Assembly (NCBI GenBank): GCA_964200075.2
Contig: CAXNAA020000152.1
Span: 1-26,024 of the forward strand
Reading direction: 5' to 3'
DNA from: Sphacelaria rigidula
Lineage: Eukaryota > Phaeophyceae > Sphacelariales
Length of the DNA stretch: 26,024 nt
Below are positions 1-9,799 of the stretch, in pieces. A program made the translations under genes and the position numbers. Each line of letters starts with the position of its first letter. Position 1 is the stretch's first letter. The notes under the pieces are model-generated. The model was not told the DNA's origin and searched no databases. It saw only the letters and a list, made by a program, of their open reading frames with translations.

Positions 1-206
1 ATGACTATCAGCACTCCCGCACCGCGTCAACTCACGTCAAACAAACTCAGTCGACTACTTTGTTTACTCGCGTTCTTACGCTTTCCACGGTGGAGGTCAG
101 ATACTACGAAGAGAAAACCCAGCAAATCGGAAATCGAACCCTCGTTCTCTCCACCCTCATGGCGACAGTCGGACTATTATACCACCGGGGGGCGGCGGCT
201 ACGTCA
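1..206 (-). mobile_element. tRNA-derived SINE-like copy, truncated by window edge
   Basis: On the minus strand this reads as a tRNA-like head followed by an unrelated tail. A B-box-like GGTTCGATT lies at 132-140 (reverse complement). An A-box-like TGGTATAATAGTCCG lies at about 170-185. That order and spacing match the internal RNA polymerase III promoter of a tRNA-derived element. A second copy of the whole unit, about 80 percent similar by eye, lies at 14198-14388 in the same orientation. A dispersed tRNA-like unit with a shared non-tRNA tail is the definition of a tRNA-SINE. The left end may continue outside the window. Confidence 0.62.
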
Positions 207-291
207 GGAGTAGTTCTATCACAGCGCTTGCTACATAATATCAGGGGGAGATTTGCTTTGTGTGGAACAGGGTATTCAGAATATTCTTCTC

Positions 292-660
292 TCATTTTTT
301 GCTAACTGTTGAGTTGTTGTGTTCTTTTTTTGTCACGGGTGCAGCGACAAAAACACATTCACCTTCAGCACGGTTACGGCTGCGTAGCAGGTGATGGCCG
401 TAGGGACGCCATGCCTCGAACAGTTGAGCGGCGCTTGCGCTTTTGAACGCAGTACACTTGCGGCACGTTTTCACCCAACGTCTAGTTCTGGTGTTGTGAA
501 CGAAGTGTCTGCCGCGCAGGTGTAACTCAACCCGTCGCAAGTCACGCAGCCGTTTGCGCCAGTACTTTCTGTAGCGCTCGTAGCTTTTGCGAAAGCCCCT
601 TGACGTTGCTCTGCTATGATCTACGCACGAACATGTGCCAACTTCGTCACTACCGTACAT
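292..660 (-). CDS. Candidate small basic protein, unrecognised
   Basis: A 122-codon frame with a true ATG at 660 and a stop at 292. The product is strongly basic: an Arg/Lys/Tyr-rich segment at about residues 22-50 is followed by a CRKC pair near residue 67, then a Ser/Ala-rich stretch and a polar tail ending in VSKK. The CxxC could be half of a zinc knuckle, but no second pair is visible in this frame. Just upstream on the minus strand the sequence ends in tgtgtag-g, which could be a splice acceptor, so this could also be an internal exon. No family is recognised. A frame of this length is not rare by chance in DNA of this composition, so the call rests mainly on its regular composition. Confidence 0.22.
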   Translation of the reverse strand: MYGSDEVGTCSCVDHSRATSRGFRKSYERYRKYWRKRLRDLRRVELHLRGRHFVHNTRTRRWVKTCRKCTAFKSASAAQLFEAWRPYGHHLLRSRNRAEGECVFVAAPVTKKEHNNSTVSKK

Positions 661-1790
661 CCTACACAGCCCCGCTATCTCTCAACACAAGCAAGCGAAC
701 GGGTCTGAGACATACGTAAGCGCCCCCGATTGATGTATGTCCTTTCTTTTCAGGCCAAGTCGACGTTGCAATATTTTTTGCCGGGGCCCGACAGTCCCGT
801 GTGTGCACGCTAAAGCGGAGTCAATAATCCATAGAACAACTAGATTTATTCGGCGTAGAGCTTCTCGCGTGAGTTTCGTACTGAGGAATTGTTCCGGAAG
901 ACGCTTCTACGCCCAAATGTAATGGTTGCAAGAGCCTCACCCGGAACGACTTGGAACAAAGAAACTTTTAAGCCCATTACTCATCACCCCAGTGTTCTGA
1001 TGTCGAAATGTGGACACTATGTATCACCCTTTATTGTGGTGCTTGCAAGACTTTGAATTCAACTTCTCCACTCTCGTTAATGCGCGCAGAGCATTTTTTT
1101 TTTTTTTCCGTCCCCCATCTGCATTTTCACGAAATATACGCGCCCCTCATAAGCATGTTGCGGCGGTTCTGCGAAACCGTGGAGTTGTTTTCACCGTGTT
1201 TTGCATCAGAATCCCTAGGTTATCATAAACGACTGCACCCCAGCGGCGGCAAGCGGAGAGTGCTCGCGCGGAAGTGAGCCCAAAACGTTCTTCGCATAGG
1301 TTTTGTAAGCATGTCTGGGGCTGCACCTGTTTCCCAAACACCGAAGGGATGTGCACGATGCACGACGACGCGGCATGATCGGTGAGCTCTTTATGAGCAG
1401 GTTCCTGAGGATAACGCGCAAGAAACACCAGTAAAGTTGCAGTAGCAAGCCGGGGATGGTGCCGAGATGTATTGCCCCTGGTCACCTTGCATGTTTTAGT
1501 CATCCCTCTCGCGTGTTCACGCATTCGCGTCCAGTTCCAGCTCTCCTGTCATGCTTCACCTCTACTCCTGTACGCCTTCTACCATTTTCCATTTGAATAT
1601 CAAGATAGTAGGAACATCCACGTTTCCGCTGCTGCCGCCAGAACTCGGGTGCATCTTGGTGTCCTCGCGTCACAATAATATGTCTCACCACTTGGCCCGA
1701 ATGTAACGTAGGGTAATACATCGGAACCATCTTTGTGCATGAGCTAATTTTTCATTTTTCTTGCTCATAATTTTGAGAACCAGTGGCGAA
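661..1790. other. No gene recognised
   Basis: Short overlapping frames on both strands, none with recognisable domains. A run of about 15 T at 1094-1108 is the only simple repeat. No palindromes or dispersed-repeat blocks shared with the rest of the window were found by eye. Confidence 0.5.
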
Positions 1791-1792
1791 TG

Positions 1793-2356
1793 TCATGAGA
1801 CGAGGTACTGTATTTCTGCCACAGAGAGAGACAGATGCTTCCAGCAACTCGTCCTGTCCTCTAGCGGCGTTTTTCCATGCAGAGTTGCGCTCTCGCAGGA
1901 GGCGCGGCATGGCCAAGGCGTCAGTGTGCGTGCCAAATTTGATGAACACTTGAAATCTAGTGACAGTATATCTTTCCAAAAATAAGGTAATCTGGTGCCT
2001 GGACAGCGCTCTACTCCCATGTGCCTTGCGTATTGAGACCTCATCCTAGCCGTTGTTCCACACACGTGGCTTGTGATTTTTTTCCCCCGATGTGATTCAC
2101 ATGCAGAAGCCGGTTCGTCACCAAGCATCGCACCAGCCTCGAAGGTACATAGTGGTTGGTTCTCCGAAAAGTGTTGGTTCAAACCGATTTCGAAGGCTCT
2201 TGACAATCCCCGATGCAAATACTTGTCTTTTGTGGGGAGGTCCGGAACGTTTTGGAGGCTGATCCCCGGACATTTTGGCTCAAACGATTGCCTTGTCGTT
2301 GTTGTTGTTGTTGTTGTCTTCACATTAAAAACCGTTCCGATATCTACGCGGTACAT
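1793..2356 (-). CDS. Candidate protein with poly-Thr run, unrecognised
   Basis: A minus-strand frame with its first ATG at 2354-2356 (MYRVDIGTVFN) and about 187 codons to the stop at 1793. The frame is also open upstream to a GTG at 2395. Near the amino end a run of eight Thr codons (ACA/ACG) is encoded by the GTT-type trinucleotide tract at about 2295-2318. The rest is a mixed, Cys-containing sequence (FEPKCPGISLQNV, FEIGLNQHFSENQPL, HMGVERCPG) without recognised motifs. The expansion of a trinucleotide inside an open frame is what coding DNA tolerates, but a chance frame around a microsatellite is equally possible. There is no evidence for splice sites or a promoter. Confidence 0.25.
   Translation of the reverse strand: MYRVDIGTVFNVKTTTTTTTTRQSFEPKCPGISLQNVPDLPTKDKYLHRGLSRAFEIGLNQHFSENQPLCTFEAGAMLGDEPASACESHRGKKITSHVCGTTARMRSQYARHMGVERCPGTRLPYFWKDILSLDFKCSSNLARTLTPWPCRASCESATLHGKTPLEDRTSCWKHLSLSVAEIQYLVS
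2295..2318. repeat. GTT trinucleotide microsatellite
   Basis: About eight tandem GTT units, one interrupted near the start. It lies inside the candidate minus-strand frame, where it encodes Thr. Confidence 0.9.
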
Positions 2357-2402
2357 TCGTACTGCGCATCTGATGCAGACGCCTTCCGTGGTCACAGGCT
2401 AG

Positions 2403-2966
2403 CAAAAAGCCAAAAAAAGAACAAAATAGACCTAGATTAAAACCCACAAAAACGCGATATGATCCCCCGATATTTTGGATCAAACGACTACCTTCTTACA
2501 TCAAGAAATGCGCCGGGAAAATAACATCGCCAACATCAAGGAAAACGCGGTATGATTTGTTCGCTTTGTGTAGCGCAATATCGATTTGATGCGACTCGTT
2601 ACTTCTCTTTGACGGCGTTTTTATTGGTTCTGGAAGGCGAGCTCTTGGGGGGAGAATGTTGCCCAAGTGCGAAAACACGCGGTGATCACATCAGGATTGT
2701 TGCAGGAACCACAAATTATATCGGAAATGGTCAGGTGCCCTTGACTGCAGTATAATCAGAAGTATCTTGCACGCTTCGGACGGATGATAGTTCATACGCG
2801 TGACTCCCCATGAGTGTTGAACGCGAATCATGTACCAAAGAGTCATTCGTTGTGAATCACGAATGGTGAAGTTGTACGTTCAAGGTCATGCCTCACAGGT
2901 CACGAACTGGGAATGTGTACACTTCAGGTAGTGTCACACAATTCAAGAGTGCAAAGTTTGTACGAA
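2403..2966. other. No gene; minor duplications and degenerate minisatellite edge
   Basis: The phrase around 2263-2294 (ATTTTGG-CTCAAACGA) recurs at 2464-2493, a short local duplication. From about 2840 the sequence carries isolated words of the 42-bp repeat that follows (GTCACGAA-TGGGAATG, GTGTACACTTC, AGTAGTG-like). The same words flank the second array at 4440-4500, so they are probably an eroded array margin. Confidence 0.5.
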
Positions 2967-2967
2967 C

Positions 2968-3277
2968 CACAATTCCTGTATGAATAATAGGCGGGAAACA
3001 TGTACCCTTGATCCACCTCGTATGAATCGAAGGTTGAGAACACTTCCGTTTGATTCATGCTGCATGAATGAAAATGGGTAAACATGTACCCATGATTCAC
3101 TTTGTATTGACGGAAGGAGGAGAATATGCACATTTGATTAATGCAGCATGGATGGACATTTGGAAATATGTACGCTTGATTCACCTCGTAGGAACGGAAG
3201 TTGAGGACATGTACCCGTGGTCCATGCTGCATAAATGAAAGAGGATATACATGTGCCTATGATTCATGCCGTATGAA
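2968..3277. repeat. 42-bp minisatellite, array A
   Basis: Units start at 3010, 3052, 3094, 3136, 3178 and 3220, each exactly 42 bp. A 41-bp spacing leads to 3261, and an eroded unit precedes 3010. Units are divergent (roughly 60-80 percent identical), but the words GATTCATGCTGCATGAAT and AACATGTACC recur. ATTCATGCTGCATGAAT is itself a 17-bp palindrome. On the minus strand the array is open and encodes 14-residue repeats of the type FPxFHSYxVNxxY. The period is a multiple of three, so both strands keep frame. Confidence 0.85.
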
Positions 3278-3329
3278 GGTGAGTTTTCGTACTACTGTTG
3301 TCTATTGTCCGCTGTACAGATTGTGCAGT

Positions 3330-3845
3330 ACTGTACTGTGCTGTACTATATTACTTTTCTGTCCGCTGACTGCAGTGGGCGCTGCGGGAATGTTTCCGCA
3401 CACTCTTCCGAACATGCGGGGACGACTCTCGCACTACTGGTGCTGTCTGAAGCTGTCCTCATACTGTCTTATATACTCAGGCCATCTGTACCGCAAAACA
3501 AAACATGAAACCGCAGATAGACCCATCAATAGCTTAGGTCGGGTAAATAAACGGCTCGAAGAATCACCCTAGGCGCGCTGAGGCGTGCTGTGCTATGCTG
3601 TGCTATGCTGTACCGTACTGTCTACGGACTGAAGTGTACGCTGTCCGAATTTTACCGGAAATTCTCGCGAATATGCGGGGACGACTTGTGCTGGTGCTGC
3701 CTTCTTCGCAGGTGTTCGTAGTATCGTATACAATCTATCCAGGGCAACTGCACCATAGAACACGACATGGAGCTTCAAATGACACTACGTACAAAGGCTA
3801 CCAATAGCATAGCTCGGAACATGATTGGCTAGAAGAGCCGCTATG
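3330..3845. repeat. About 270-bp direct duplication
   Basis: The block around 3385-3560 is repeated at about 3650-3835 in the same orientation. Shared words include ATGCGGGGACGACT (3413 and 3673), TGGTGCTG near 3439, and CAATAGC-TAG...GGCT-GAAGA near the end. Both copies start beside CTGTACTGTGCTGTAC-like or GTGCTATGCTGTGCTATG simple repeats. It sits exactly between the two 42-bp arrays. Confidence 0.6.
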
Positions 3846-4052
3846 GGTACGCAGACGCGTGTGTTGTACTAAATTTGTTGTGTTGTGTTGTGTTACGTGC
3901 ATGTACAGTATTTGAAATCGGTTTATTGCGGATATAGCTCCTAAGGGTCTGGGACTTGTATGCTTGTATGTGCCTACCCAACCTTCCAGAAGGCCGCGCC
4001 ACCGAAGAGTCGCGCCCCGTGAAATGACAGGTGGCGGACAACATGCTCTCAT

Positions 4053-4434
4053 GGCTCGCGTCATATGAACAGAACATGCGGAACATGTGCCTGTGATTTA
4101 CGCTGCATGAATGAAAATTGGGAAACATGTACATATAATTCATGCTGTGTGAGAGGAACTCGGGAAACAAGTACACTTGACTAACCTCGTATGAACTGAA
4201 GGTAGGGAACATGTACCTATTATTTATCCTGCATGAATGCAAGGAGAGAAAAATGTAACTGCGATTCATGGCGTACGAATGAAAGGTGAGGAACGTGTAC
4301 GTATGATTCATGCTGCATGAATGGAAATAGGAAATGTCTACCTGTGATTCGTACGATATGAATGGAAATTGAGAAACGTGTGCCTATGAGTCACACCACA
4401 CGAATGGAAGGTAAGGAACATGTACATTCGTCGG
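4053..4434. repeat. 42-bp minisatellite, array B
   Basis: About nine units of the same 42-bp repeat as 2968-3277, in the same orientation (unit starts near 4095, 4137 and onward in 42-bp steps). On the minus strand 3841-4311 reads MFPTFSSYEVSQVY, LFPEFLSHSMNYMY and so on. One missing base near 4325 shifts the frame, and the repeat then continues in the frame open from 4553. Except for that single deletion the array is frame-preserving. The right margin carries the same non-repeat words as the left margin of array A. Confidence 0.85.
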
Positions 4435-4559
4435 TGTACCGGACGAGTCACGAATCGGGAATGTGGAGTGATGTCGCAAGTGTACACTCCAAGTAGTGCT
4501 GCATGGATCACAAACCCAAAACATGTACGAATAACAACTTGTGTACAAATCATATAATT

Positions 4560-5110
4560 GATTCGTAAAAATGGTGAAGGAGTCGAATCACGCTTTTATT
4601 TGTCCGAACCGTGGTATCTTGTCACGATGTATATGAGATAGATGAAGTGTGACTTTCCCCCCAATGATAACCGAGTTTAATCGACGTTAATTTCGCGCAA
4701 AGCTCAACATCATCGGTAGTTCGACCCACCAAATGATGTAGACTACCCGCCCCCCCCTGAAGCTTTCATCATTTTGCAAGTGAAAACTTCATGAGCGTGT
4801 GTTACCCTACGGCCAGTAAAAGTTGTCGATGGCGATCGTGAGAGAGGATACAGCACGGGTCAACGTTTGTGAATTAACGAAGCTGCCGTACAAATACTTC
4901 ACCACTCGGACAGTGCCACCTGCAAAGCAGCCCTCTTCTGCAGTCTTGACAACTCCATGTTTTCAGTCATGTTACAGCTCAACCAACGTGAATTCAGGTT
5001 CCAAGACGCTTTACTCAGGTCCACTGACACCTCCAACACATCGCCGACGTGCGAGTGCAGGCATTCAATAAACTTGTACATCTTTGAACCTCGCCCAGAA
5101 TAGATTTTTG
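4560..5110. other. No gene recognised
   Basis: Mostly A/T-rich to 4740, then unremarkable sequence. The plus frame from 4823 (ATG at 4829-4831) to 5071 is open but contains no recognised motif. A run of seven C occurs at about 4751-4757. Confidence 0.4.
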
Positions 5111-5119
5111 GACGCCGTA

Positions 5120-5887
5120 GGTGTGCTCCTTGTCAGTATTGACTACCGGCCCTGAGCGTGTCACATGCTCATCTGCTTTGGCGTCGAACCTCGCCTCCTC
5201 ACCCGAGCCATGAAGACGCTCTTTCCCCATGTCGAAGTTTGCAACTGCCCGACAGCTCTGCACAGCTTTACCGGACCTCAACGCCGCCTCAATTGGCACA
5301 TGTCATCATCCCGTCAAGATTTCGCACCATTCAACACCAACTTTATAACCCACGAGCTCAAACGTCTGCTGCAGTCATCTACCGACGCAGTCCGCGTAAA
5401 ACGTTTCCCTTGACATTTTCTCATTCCCGGGGTGCACATCGGTGTTCCTACTTCCGCGCACTGCTGACTCTATTGCTACGGTGGAAATTGGCCCCATCGT
5501 GATCCAATTCGTTTGGCGTTCAGGTGGAATATAACGGAGGAGGTTACATCGCCAACACAAACAGGGTTGTTGGCGGGATGCTGGTGAGTGCCGGCGTGGT
5601 ATGGAAAACCATGTTGCTAGACGCTGCCGTCGGTTCAATCAAGTTGCCGGACCGTACGATCATGTAGAAAGAAATGCCATGCAATGTACAGTGCGGAGAT
5701 GGGACCTACGTGAACGTCGGAGATGCCGCTAACCAGTCATCTAAGCGCGCTTGAGGTTCCTATGGTGCCCGTGGGTTGTCCTTACCGCAGCGGGATGACG
5801 CGACACCTAGCGAGCGCAGCGCTCTCAGACCTGCGGTGTCTTGTGGGCCTCAAACGATTTCAGAATACGTGGCACCCGTGCCGTTAA
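5120..5887 (+). pseudogene. Possible decayed coding tract, unrecognised
   Basis: Two long, protein-like stretches follow one another in different plus frames. The first (about 5130-5540) reads through a few stops with segments such as FPMSKFATARQLCTALPDL and ADSIATVEIGPIVIQF. The second (5503-5973) is open except for TAG at 5665-5667 and TGA at 5752-5754, with VEYNGGGYIANTNR, GGMLVSAGVVWKTM and CNVQCGDGTYVNVGD. A frameshift near 5505-5524 would join them. The final 85 bases of the second frame belong to a mobile element inserted at 5888, so any original gene ended or was interrupted there. No domain is recognised and stop density is only moderately low, so this may be chance. Confidence 0.22.
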
Positions 5888-6119
5888 TCCTCTTGGAACC
5901 GTTGATGGAAAAAGGGCGATTTACATTTGACGGTTCCTTGAGCAAGATATGGCTGTTTTTCTGCAAGTGTTGATGATGCGGCCCACCAAACGGTGCACCA
6001 CTCTAAGTTCAAGTGTACTAATGTGACAGATTCGTGCACCGAACTCGAAGTGACGTTTTTCGGGTGACGAAAGCTCGAGGATGGGGGTCTGTACTGTTTT
6101 TCACGAATTCCTAAAAGGG
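5888..6119 (+). mobile_element. TTAA-flanked miniature element, 232 bp, copy 1
   Basis: The left end TCCTCTTGGAACC follows a TTAA at 5884-5887. The right end, read in reverse complement, is CCCTTTTAGGAATTC, so the ends form an imperfect inverted repeat. The right flank is CCAA (6120-6123), a decayed match to TTAA. A second copy lies at about 7285-7513, and the first 70 bases are also the left end of the larger element at 21770-23301. TTAA target sites with CCC(T)TTT termini are characteristic of the piggyBac superfamily; no transposase is present. Confidence 0.6.
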
Positions 6120-6254
6120 CCAAGTGGTCAGGAGTTAAGCGACTTTTCTTCTGTTTTTTGCTCGTCAACCATACCGAACTCGACCACCCGCGCTCATCTA
6201 CGCTCCCCCCCCATTGACCGCGAATATATTCTTCTACACAACATCATTCCGTGT

Positions 6255-7020
6255 TGACACGAGATACAGCTAAAGTTTAAGCGGCGGATGAGGGTTCCGG
6301 AATGCGAGTCGTCAATGGGGTACTACGATGCGTGCCTCTCTAGCAAGACGGCGAAGAAAGAAATTTCGGTTGAGTCGCCCTACTGGACTGTGTACAGACC
6401 AACCACAACCATCCCTTATAACGAAGGTGAGCCTCCGCACACGCGAATTATCCTGAGCCACGTTCTGTACAAAGGTTGAGGGATTAGATTGACTATCAGC
6501 GAAAACATTTTGCGACACGAGAGTTCCGTCCGGTCCAGAACGTGTGATCAGTGCCTGTGTTCATCTCATGAAATTGTCGTATAAACACACAACACGGGTG
6601 TTATCCCCCGGAACCCGATGTCGTCTCCTGCCTCCCGTATGCAGTTGTTCAACCCGTTGTTGCTCAAGCGCGTCAACTCGTGAGTGACCGGAAGATTTAG
6701 TGCGACGGTACGTATTACGACGTATCTTGGCGTATTTCCTCGAGCTCAACACCTCTTGGAACACCTCGGGCTCAAAGCTTTGTACATGAACTCTGTTTTT
6801 CGTGGCTGTGTTCGAGACTTTCCTGATGAGTGTACCGTGAACCCTTCACCTCACGCCTAATTTTATCTTTCCCCTTTGCGTGTCGGTTGTTTTGTGACAC
6901 GGGGGCGGGGGGCGTTTTGCTGGAAAACCACCCGGGAAAAGACGCGGGTGGCTATACGATCTTCATCGACACTGGGGGTTTCAATACTGGGGTGAGCCTC
7001 GCGTCTCCCTTTTGCATATA
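6255..7020 (+). pseudogene. Possible decayed coding tract, unrecognised
   Basis: One plus frame (first ATG 6288-6290) stays protein-like for about 230 codons with five stops, where about eleven would be expected by chance. It opens with MRVPECESSMGYYDACLSSK and VESPYWTVYRPTTTIPY, stops at 6477-6479, and continues with segments such as FNPLLLKRVNS and HLLEHLGLKALYMNSVFRG. A neighbouring frame at 6830-7021 contains GGYTIFIDTGGFNTG. No family is recognised. It may be one old gene remnant with the tract at 5120-5887, separated by the inserted element, but that is inference. Confidence 0.2.
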
Positions 7021-7284
7021 GTCAGCACTAGACCACCCTAGCGTACAACATTGATATCAATATACGTTCACCCCAAGCGCATCTAGCTAATTTGTGTGGA
7101 CTGTCGCGAGTTGGAGCATGCAGGCGTTAGTCGGTAGATGGCATAGTGAGGTGGCACGGAGACTGTCTCGTTGCGAAACGTAAAACTAAGTCATGGCAAG
7201 AGTGCCGCGGAGTACGAATTAGTTCAGACACGCCCGCACTCGGTACGAGTATGAAGATGCTCTTTAGTGGACACTTGGGTTCAA

Positions 7285-7513
7285 CCCTTTTGAAGCCGTT
7301 GATGGAAAAATGACGATGTACAATTGACGTTTTCTTGGGCAAGATAGGGTTGTTTTTCTGCAAGAGTTGATGAAGCCCACTAAAACCGTTCACCATTCTA
7401 AGTTCAAGTATACTGATGTGACAAATTCGTGCACCGAACTCAAACTGACGTTTTCCCGGTGACGAAAGCTCGCATACGGGAGTTTGTACTGTTTTTCGCG
7501 AGTTCCACAACGA
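7285..7513 (+). mobile_element. TTAA-type miniature element, copy 2
   Basis: Direct copy of 5888-6119, roughly 75 percent identical by eye. It starts CCCTTTTGAAGCC after TCAA (7281-7284) and ends near GAGTTCCACAACG, an eroded form of the other copy's right end. Shared internal words include GTTGATGGAAAAA, GGCAAGATA and TTCGTGCACCGAACTC. Confidence 0.6.
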
Positions 7514-7529
7514 AGCGACTTGGTGCATT

Positions 7530-8200
7530 TCAGATGATATCCTTCCAACGCGAACTTTATTTTTGGTGGGGACTATGATGACGATTCCCCAAAAGATGGC
7601 ATACGAATCGTCAAATGCGAGGGAAATGTTTATCGTTGTTGCGATTCTCGATCACCCCGTACGCGACTAAGGTTGATTTCAAAGTACGCGGGAATACTGC
7701 ACTCGTTAATTGGGTAATTTCGGGGCCATCTCATCGGTCCATCCGAACATAATTCCACGAAAGGGCACGTGCACTTTATCTCGCTTATTTCTGGGTTGAA
7801 ATGCAGAATAAATTTCTCGAGGACCGCATGATGAAGAGTTCAGATCTAGTCTCTGATTTTCGACTGGGGCAAAATGGCTCGTTTTGATTTCGAAAGTATT
7901 GGGGGAGAATATATTGAACACCCGCGTTTCTGTTCCAGAACTACTCGATATTGCTCGGAAAACAGATGTAAATTCTTCTTGAGCATTAGCTTTTTTCTTC
8001 AACAGCTTCCCTGCAGACAGACGTCATTTCGCAATGTACCAGAGCGCACTGTTTCATTTTACCGTTCTCCGTGATTAACCGCACCGCAGAATATTTTCCG
8101 TTTCCCTTTCGGAAGTTGCCTTCAGTTCGTGCCAGTGACTACTGCTCTTCACTAGTGAATCGAGGGGACCTGAGGAAATGTACGTGAAGAATGGTGGGTA
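7530..8200. other. No gene recognised
   Basis: The part at about 7995-8060 (CTGCAGACAGACGTCATTT and AGAGCGCACTGTTTCATT) is a distant copy of a segment also present after the hairpins at 11390-11450 and 19730-19790. The words GAAGTTGCC and GTGACTACT at 8114-8145 belong to the diffuse repeat of 8500-8740. No gene is visible. Confidence 0.4.
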
Positions 8201-8214
8201 CTATGGAGATAGCG

Positions 8215-8250
8215 CCAACCCTAACGCTAACCGAAACCCTAACCCCGACC
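8215..8250. repeat. Short degenerate telomere-like tract
   Basis: The tract holds CCCTAAC, GCTAACC, GAAACCCTAACC and CCGACC, that is four to five degenerate CCCTAA/CCCTAAA-type units in 36 bases. This is an interstitial telomere-like sequence. It is too short and degenerate to distinguish the six- and seven-base telomere types. Confidence 0.55.
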
Positions 8251-8499
8251 AAGGAATATCGAGAACCGTCGGGCAAGTTGGGTGCAGAGTGCTCTCTAGG
8301 CAAAGCGTGCGTTGCCAGAGATTAAATCGACGCCTTTCAGCCGATTTTCGACCAGAACACGTTCTGGACGAGCTGGGTCTACTGCTCACCACTGCTCACC
8401 TGTCCCAGATCATGAATTTTCTCAGAACTTTCTTCAGTCTGAAATCAAGTAAAATCGAGTACCAACCATTGTTTACGTGCATTTCGTAAGGTCTATTGA

Positions 8500-8740
8500 G
8501 TGTAGGTCACGTTTCCCTTCTCGGAATTTCACATAATCTGTCACTTCGGCTGCAGTGACTACTATTCAACAGTGATTCTCACGGAACCTGTCACTCCGGC
8601 ACCACTGACGTTCCTAGCCGTGTGCCTCCCTTTCGTGCAATTGACTACTATGCTACCTTTTGACCAGTAAATCTCACGTTCGCCCTCTCGGATTTTCGTG
8701 CAACCTGTTACCCCGGCACCTACTATACTGTACCACATTC
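8500..8740. repeat. Diffuse repeat also found at 19850-20120
   Basis: Recurring words: TCACGTTTCCCTTCTCGGAATT, then CCTGTCAC-CCGGCACC, then TAGCCGTGTGCCTCC-TTCGTGC and GTGACTACT. They occur about twice here and again at 19850-20120 (TAGCTGTTTGCCTCTC, TCACGTTTCCCTAC). Unit length is near 110 bp and identity is low. Confidence 0.45.
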
Positions 8741-9345
8741 GCCACACCACTGGAGCTCGTAGCATCCCTTAGCGTTTGGACGTTTGTTTTGAACGTGATG
8801 CACTACTACACTATTGTGTTCATGCTCCCTACTAGTTGACTCCTCCTGTACTGTCCCCAAGGGTGAGGTATCCACTTATGAAATCAACGTCGTTTTTCAG
8901 TTCTTGGAACTCAGATATGACCGCGTCGTCTTCGCTTGAAAAAGAACTGGAATGATGACAATGGACACCTCCGACGGTCAAAGGTTCAACCACTTGATGG
9001 CCGGGGGGGCGTGGGCTACTTCAGTCTCCACACCTCTGGAGCTCATAGTATTCCGTAGCAATTGGAGATTTGTTTTGAACACAGTACACCACCACGTGGT
9101 TGTGTAGTCCACCTGCGTTTGTAGAGTACTGTTCTACTTCGTTGTTTTCATGCGTCCTTGTGTACGACTCCTGTCCTGTCCCCGAGAGCGAGGTGTCCAT
9201 TTGTTTAATCAGCATCAGTTTTCAGTCCTTGAAGTCTCATTACTGCTGCATTTTCACTTTAAAAAGGACTGAAATGATGACGATTCAAGGTAAAGAGAGA
9301 ATGGACACCTCCGGCAGTCGAGGGGCCAACCGTTTGATCTCCAGG
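8740..9345. repeat. Direct duplication, unit about 290-325 bp
   Basis: The first unit (about 8740-9000) begins CACACCACTGGAGCTCGTAG. The second (about 9027-9345) begins CACACCTCTGGAGCTCATAG. Both continue with TTTGTTTTGAACRYGRTRCAC, CTGTCC-C-AGRGYGAGGTRTCCA and TGAAATGATGAC-like text, and end in GGACACCTCCGRCRGTC followed by a CAACC-TTGAT phrase. Offset grows from 286 to 325 bp because the second copy carries an extra stretch near 9105-9140. Confidence 0.7.
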
Positions 9346-9517
9346 GCCACGGTCATTATTTAGCACAATGAATAGTATAGAACTTGTTCGTAAACTGCCC
9401 CCTCAAATGACACGCGGGCGTGCCGTCGAGTGTGACGGTGATGAAACGATAGCTTGACTGCTTCAACTTCTGAAATAAATGGCTTCCTGCAAATAAAATT
9501 GGGACACGCTGTCGTAA

Positions 9518-9625
9518 GCCTTTGACTGCGAGCGGTGGTCCATTTGCGAATCGGCATCATTTTCATTCCCTTCTCAAGTAAAAGTGGTGCCGATTCACAT
9601 ACACCGCCGCTCGTAGCCAAGAAGG
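9518..9625. mobile_element. Palindromic miniature element, 108-bp subfamily
   Basis: Starts GCCTTTGACTGCGAGCGG after GTAA (9514-9517) and ends with the inverted complement (CCGCTCGTAG...GAAGG) before TTTG. Arms are about 35 bp, including GAATCGGCATCA on the left and TGCCGATTC on the right. Another copy of the same length lies at 10435-10542. Confidence 0.65.
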
Positions 9626-9641
9626 TTTGTGGTATGGTCAA

Positions 9642-9739
9642 CCCTTAGACAGCGAGAGTAGGTCATTCGTTGAATCGGCATCAATCTCACTTGAAAAAAG
9701 TATGCATGATCCAGATGGACCACCCTCGTGGTCTAAGGG
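9642..9739 (+). mobile_element. Palindromic miniature element, 98-bp subfamily
   Basis: Starts CCCTTAGACAGCGAGAGTAG after TCAA (9638-9641) and ends CCCTCGTGGTCTAAGGG before CTAA (9740-9743). Terminal arms of about 28 bp are mutually complementary; the centre holds GAATCGGCATCAATCTCAC and TATGCATGATCC. Length is exactly 98 bp, the same as seven or more other copies in the window. Confidence 0.75.
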
Positions 9740-9799
9740 CTAAGGGTTGAGGTGGTCAGGTGCCTCAGTCACCACCTGAGAAAAAGTCATTGAAATGCA

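Noticed and set aside
2765-4560. Centromeric or telomeric satellite interpretation of the 42-bp arrays
   Set aside because: Arrays are short (about 7 and 9 units) and highly diverged; nothing else supports a centromere or subtelomere here.
6896-6990. DTGA and IDTGG words resembling an aspartic protease active site
   Set aside because: Four-residue words in a 63-codon frame, with no surrounding protease-like sequence or second motif.
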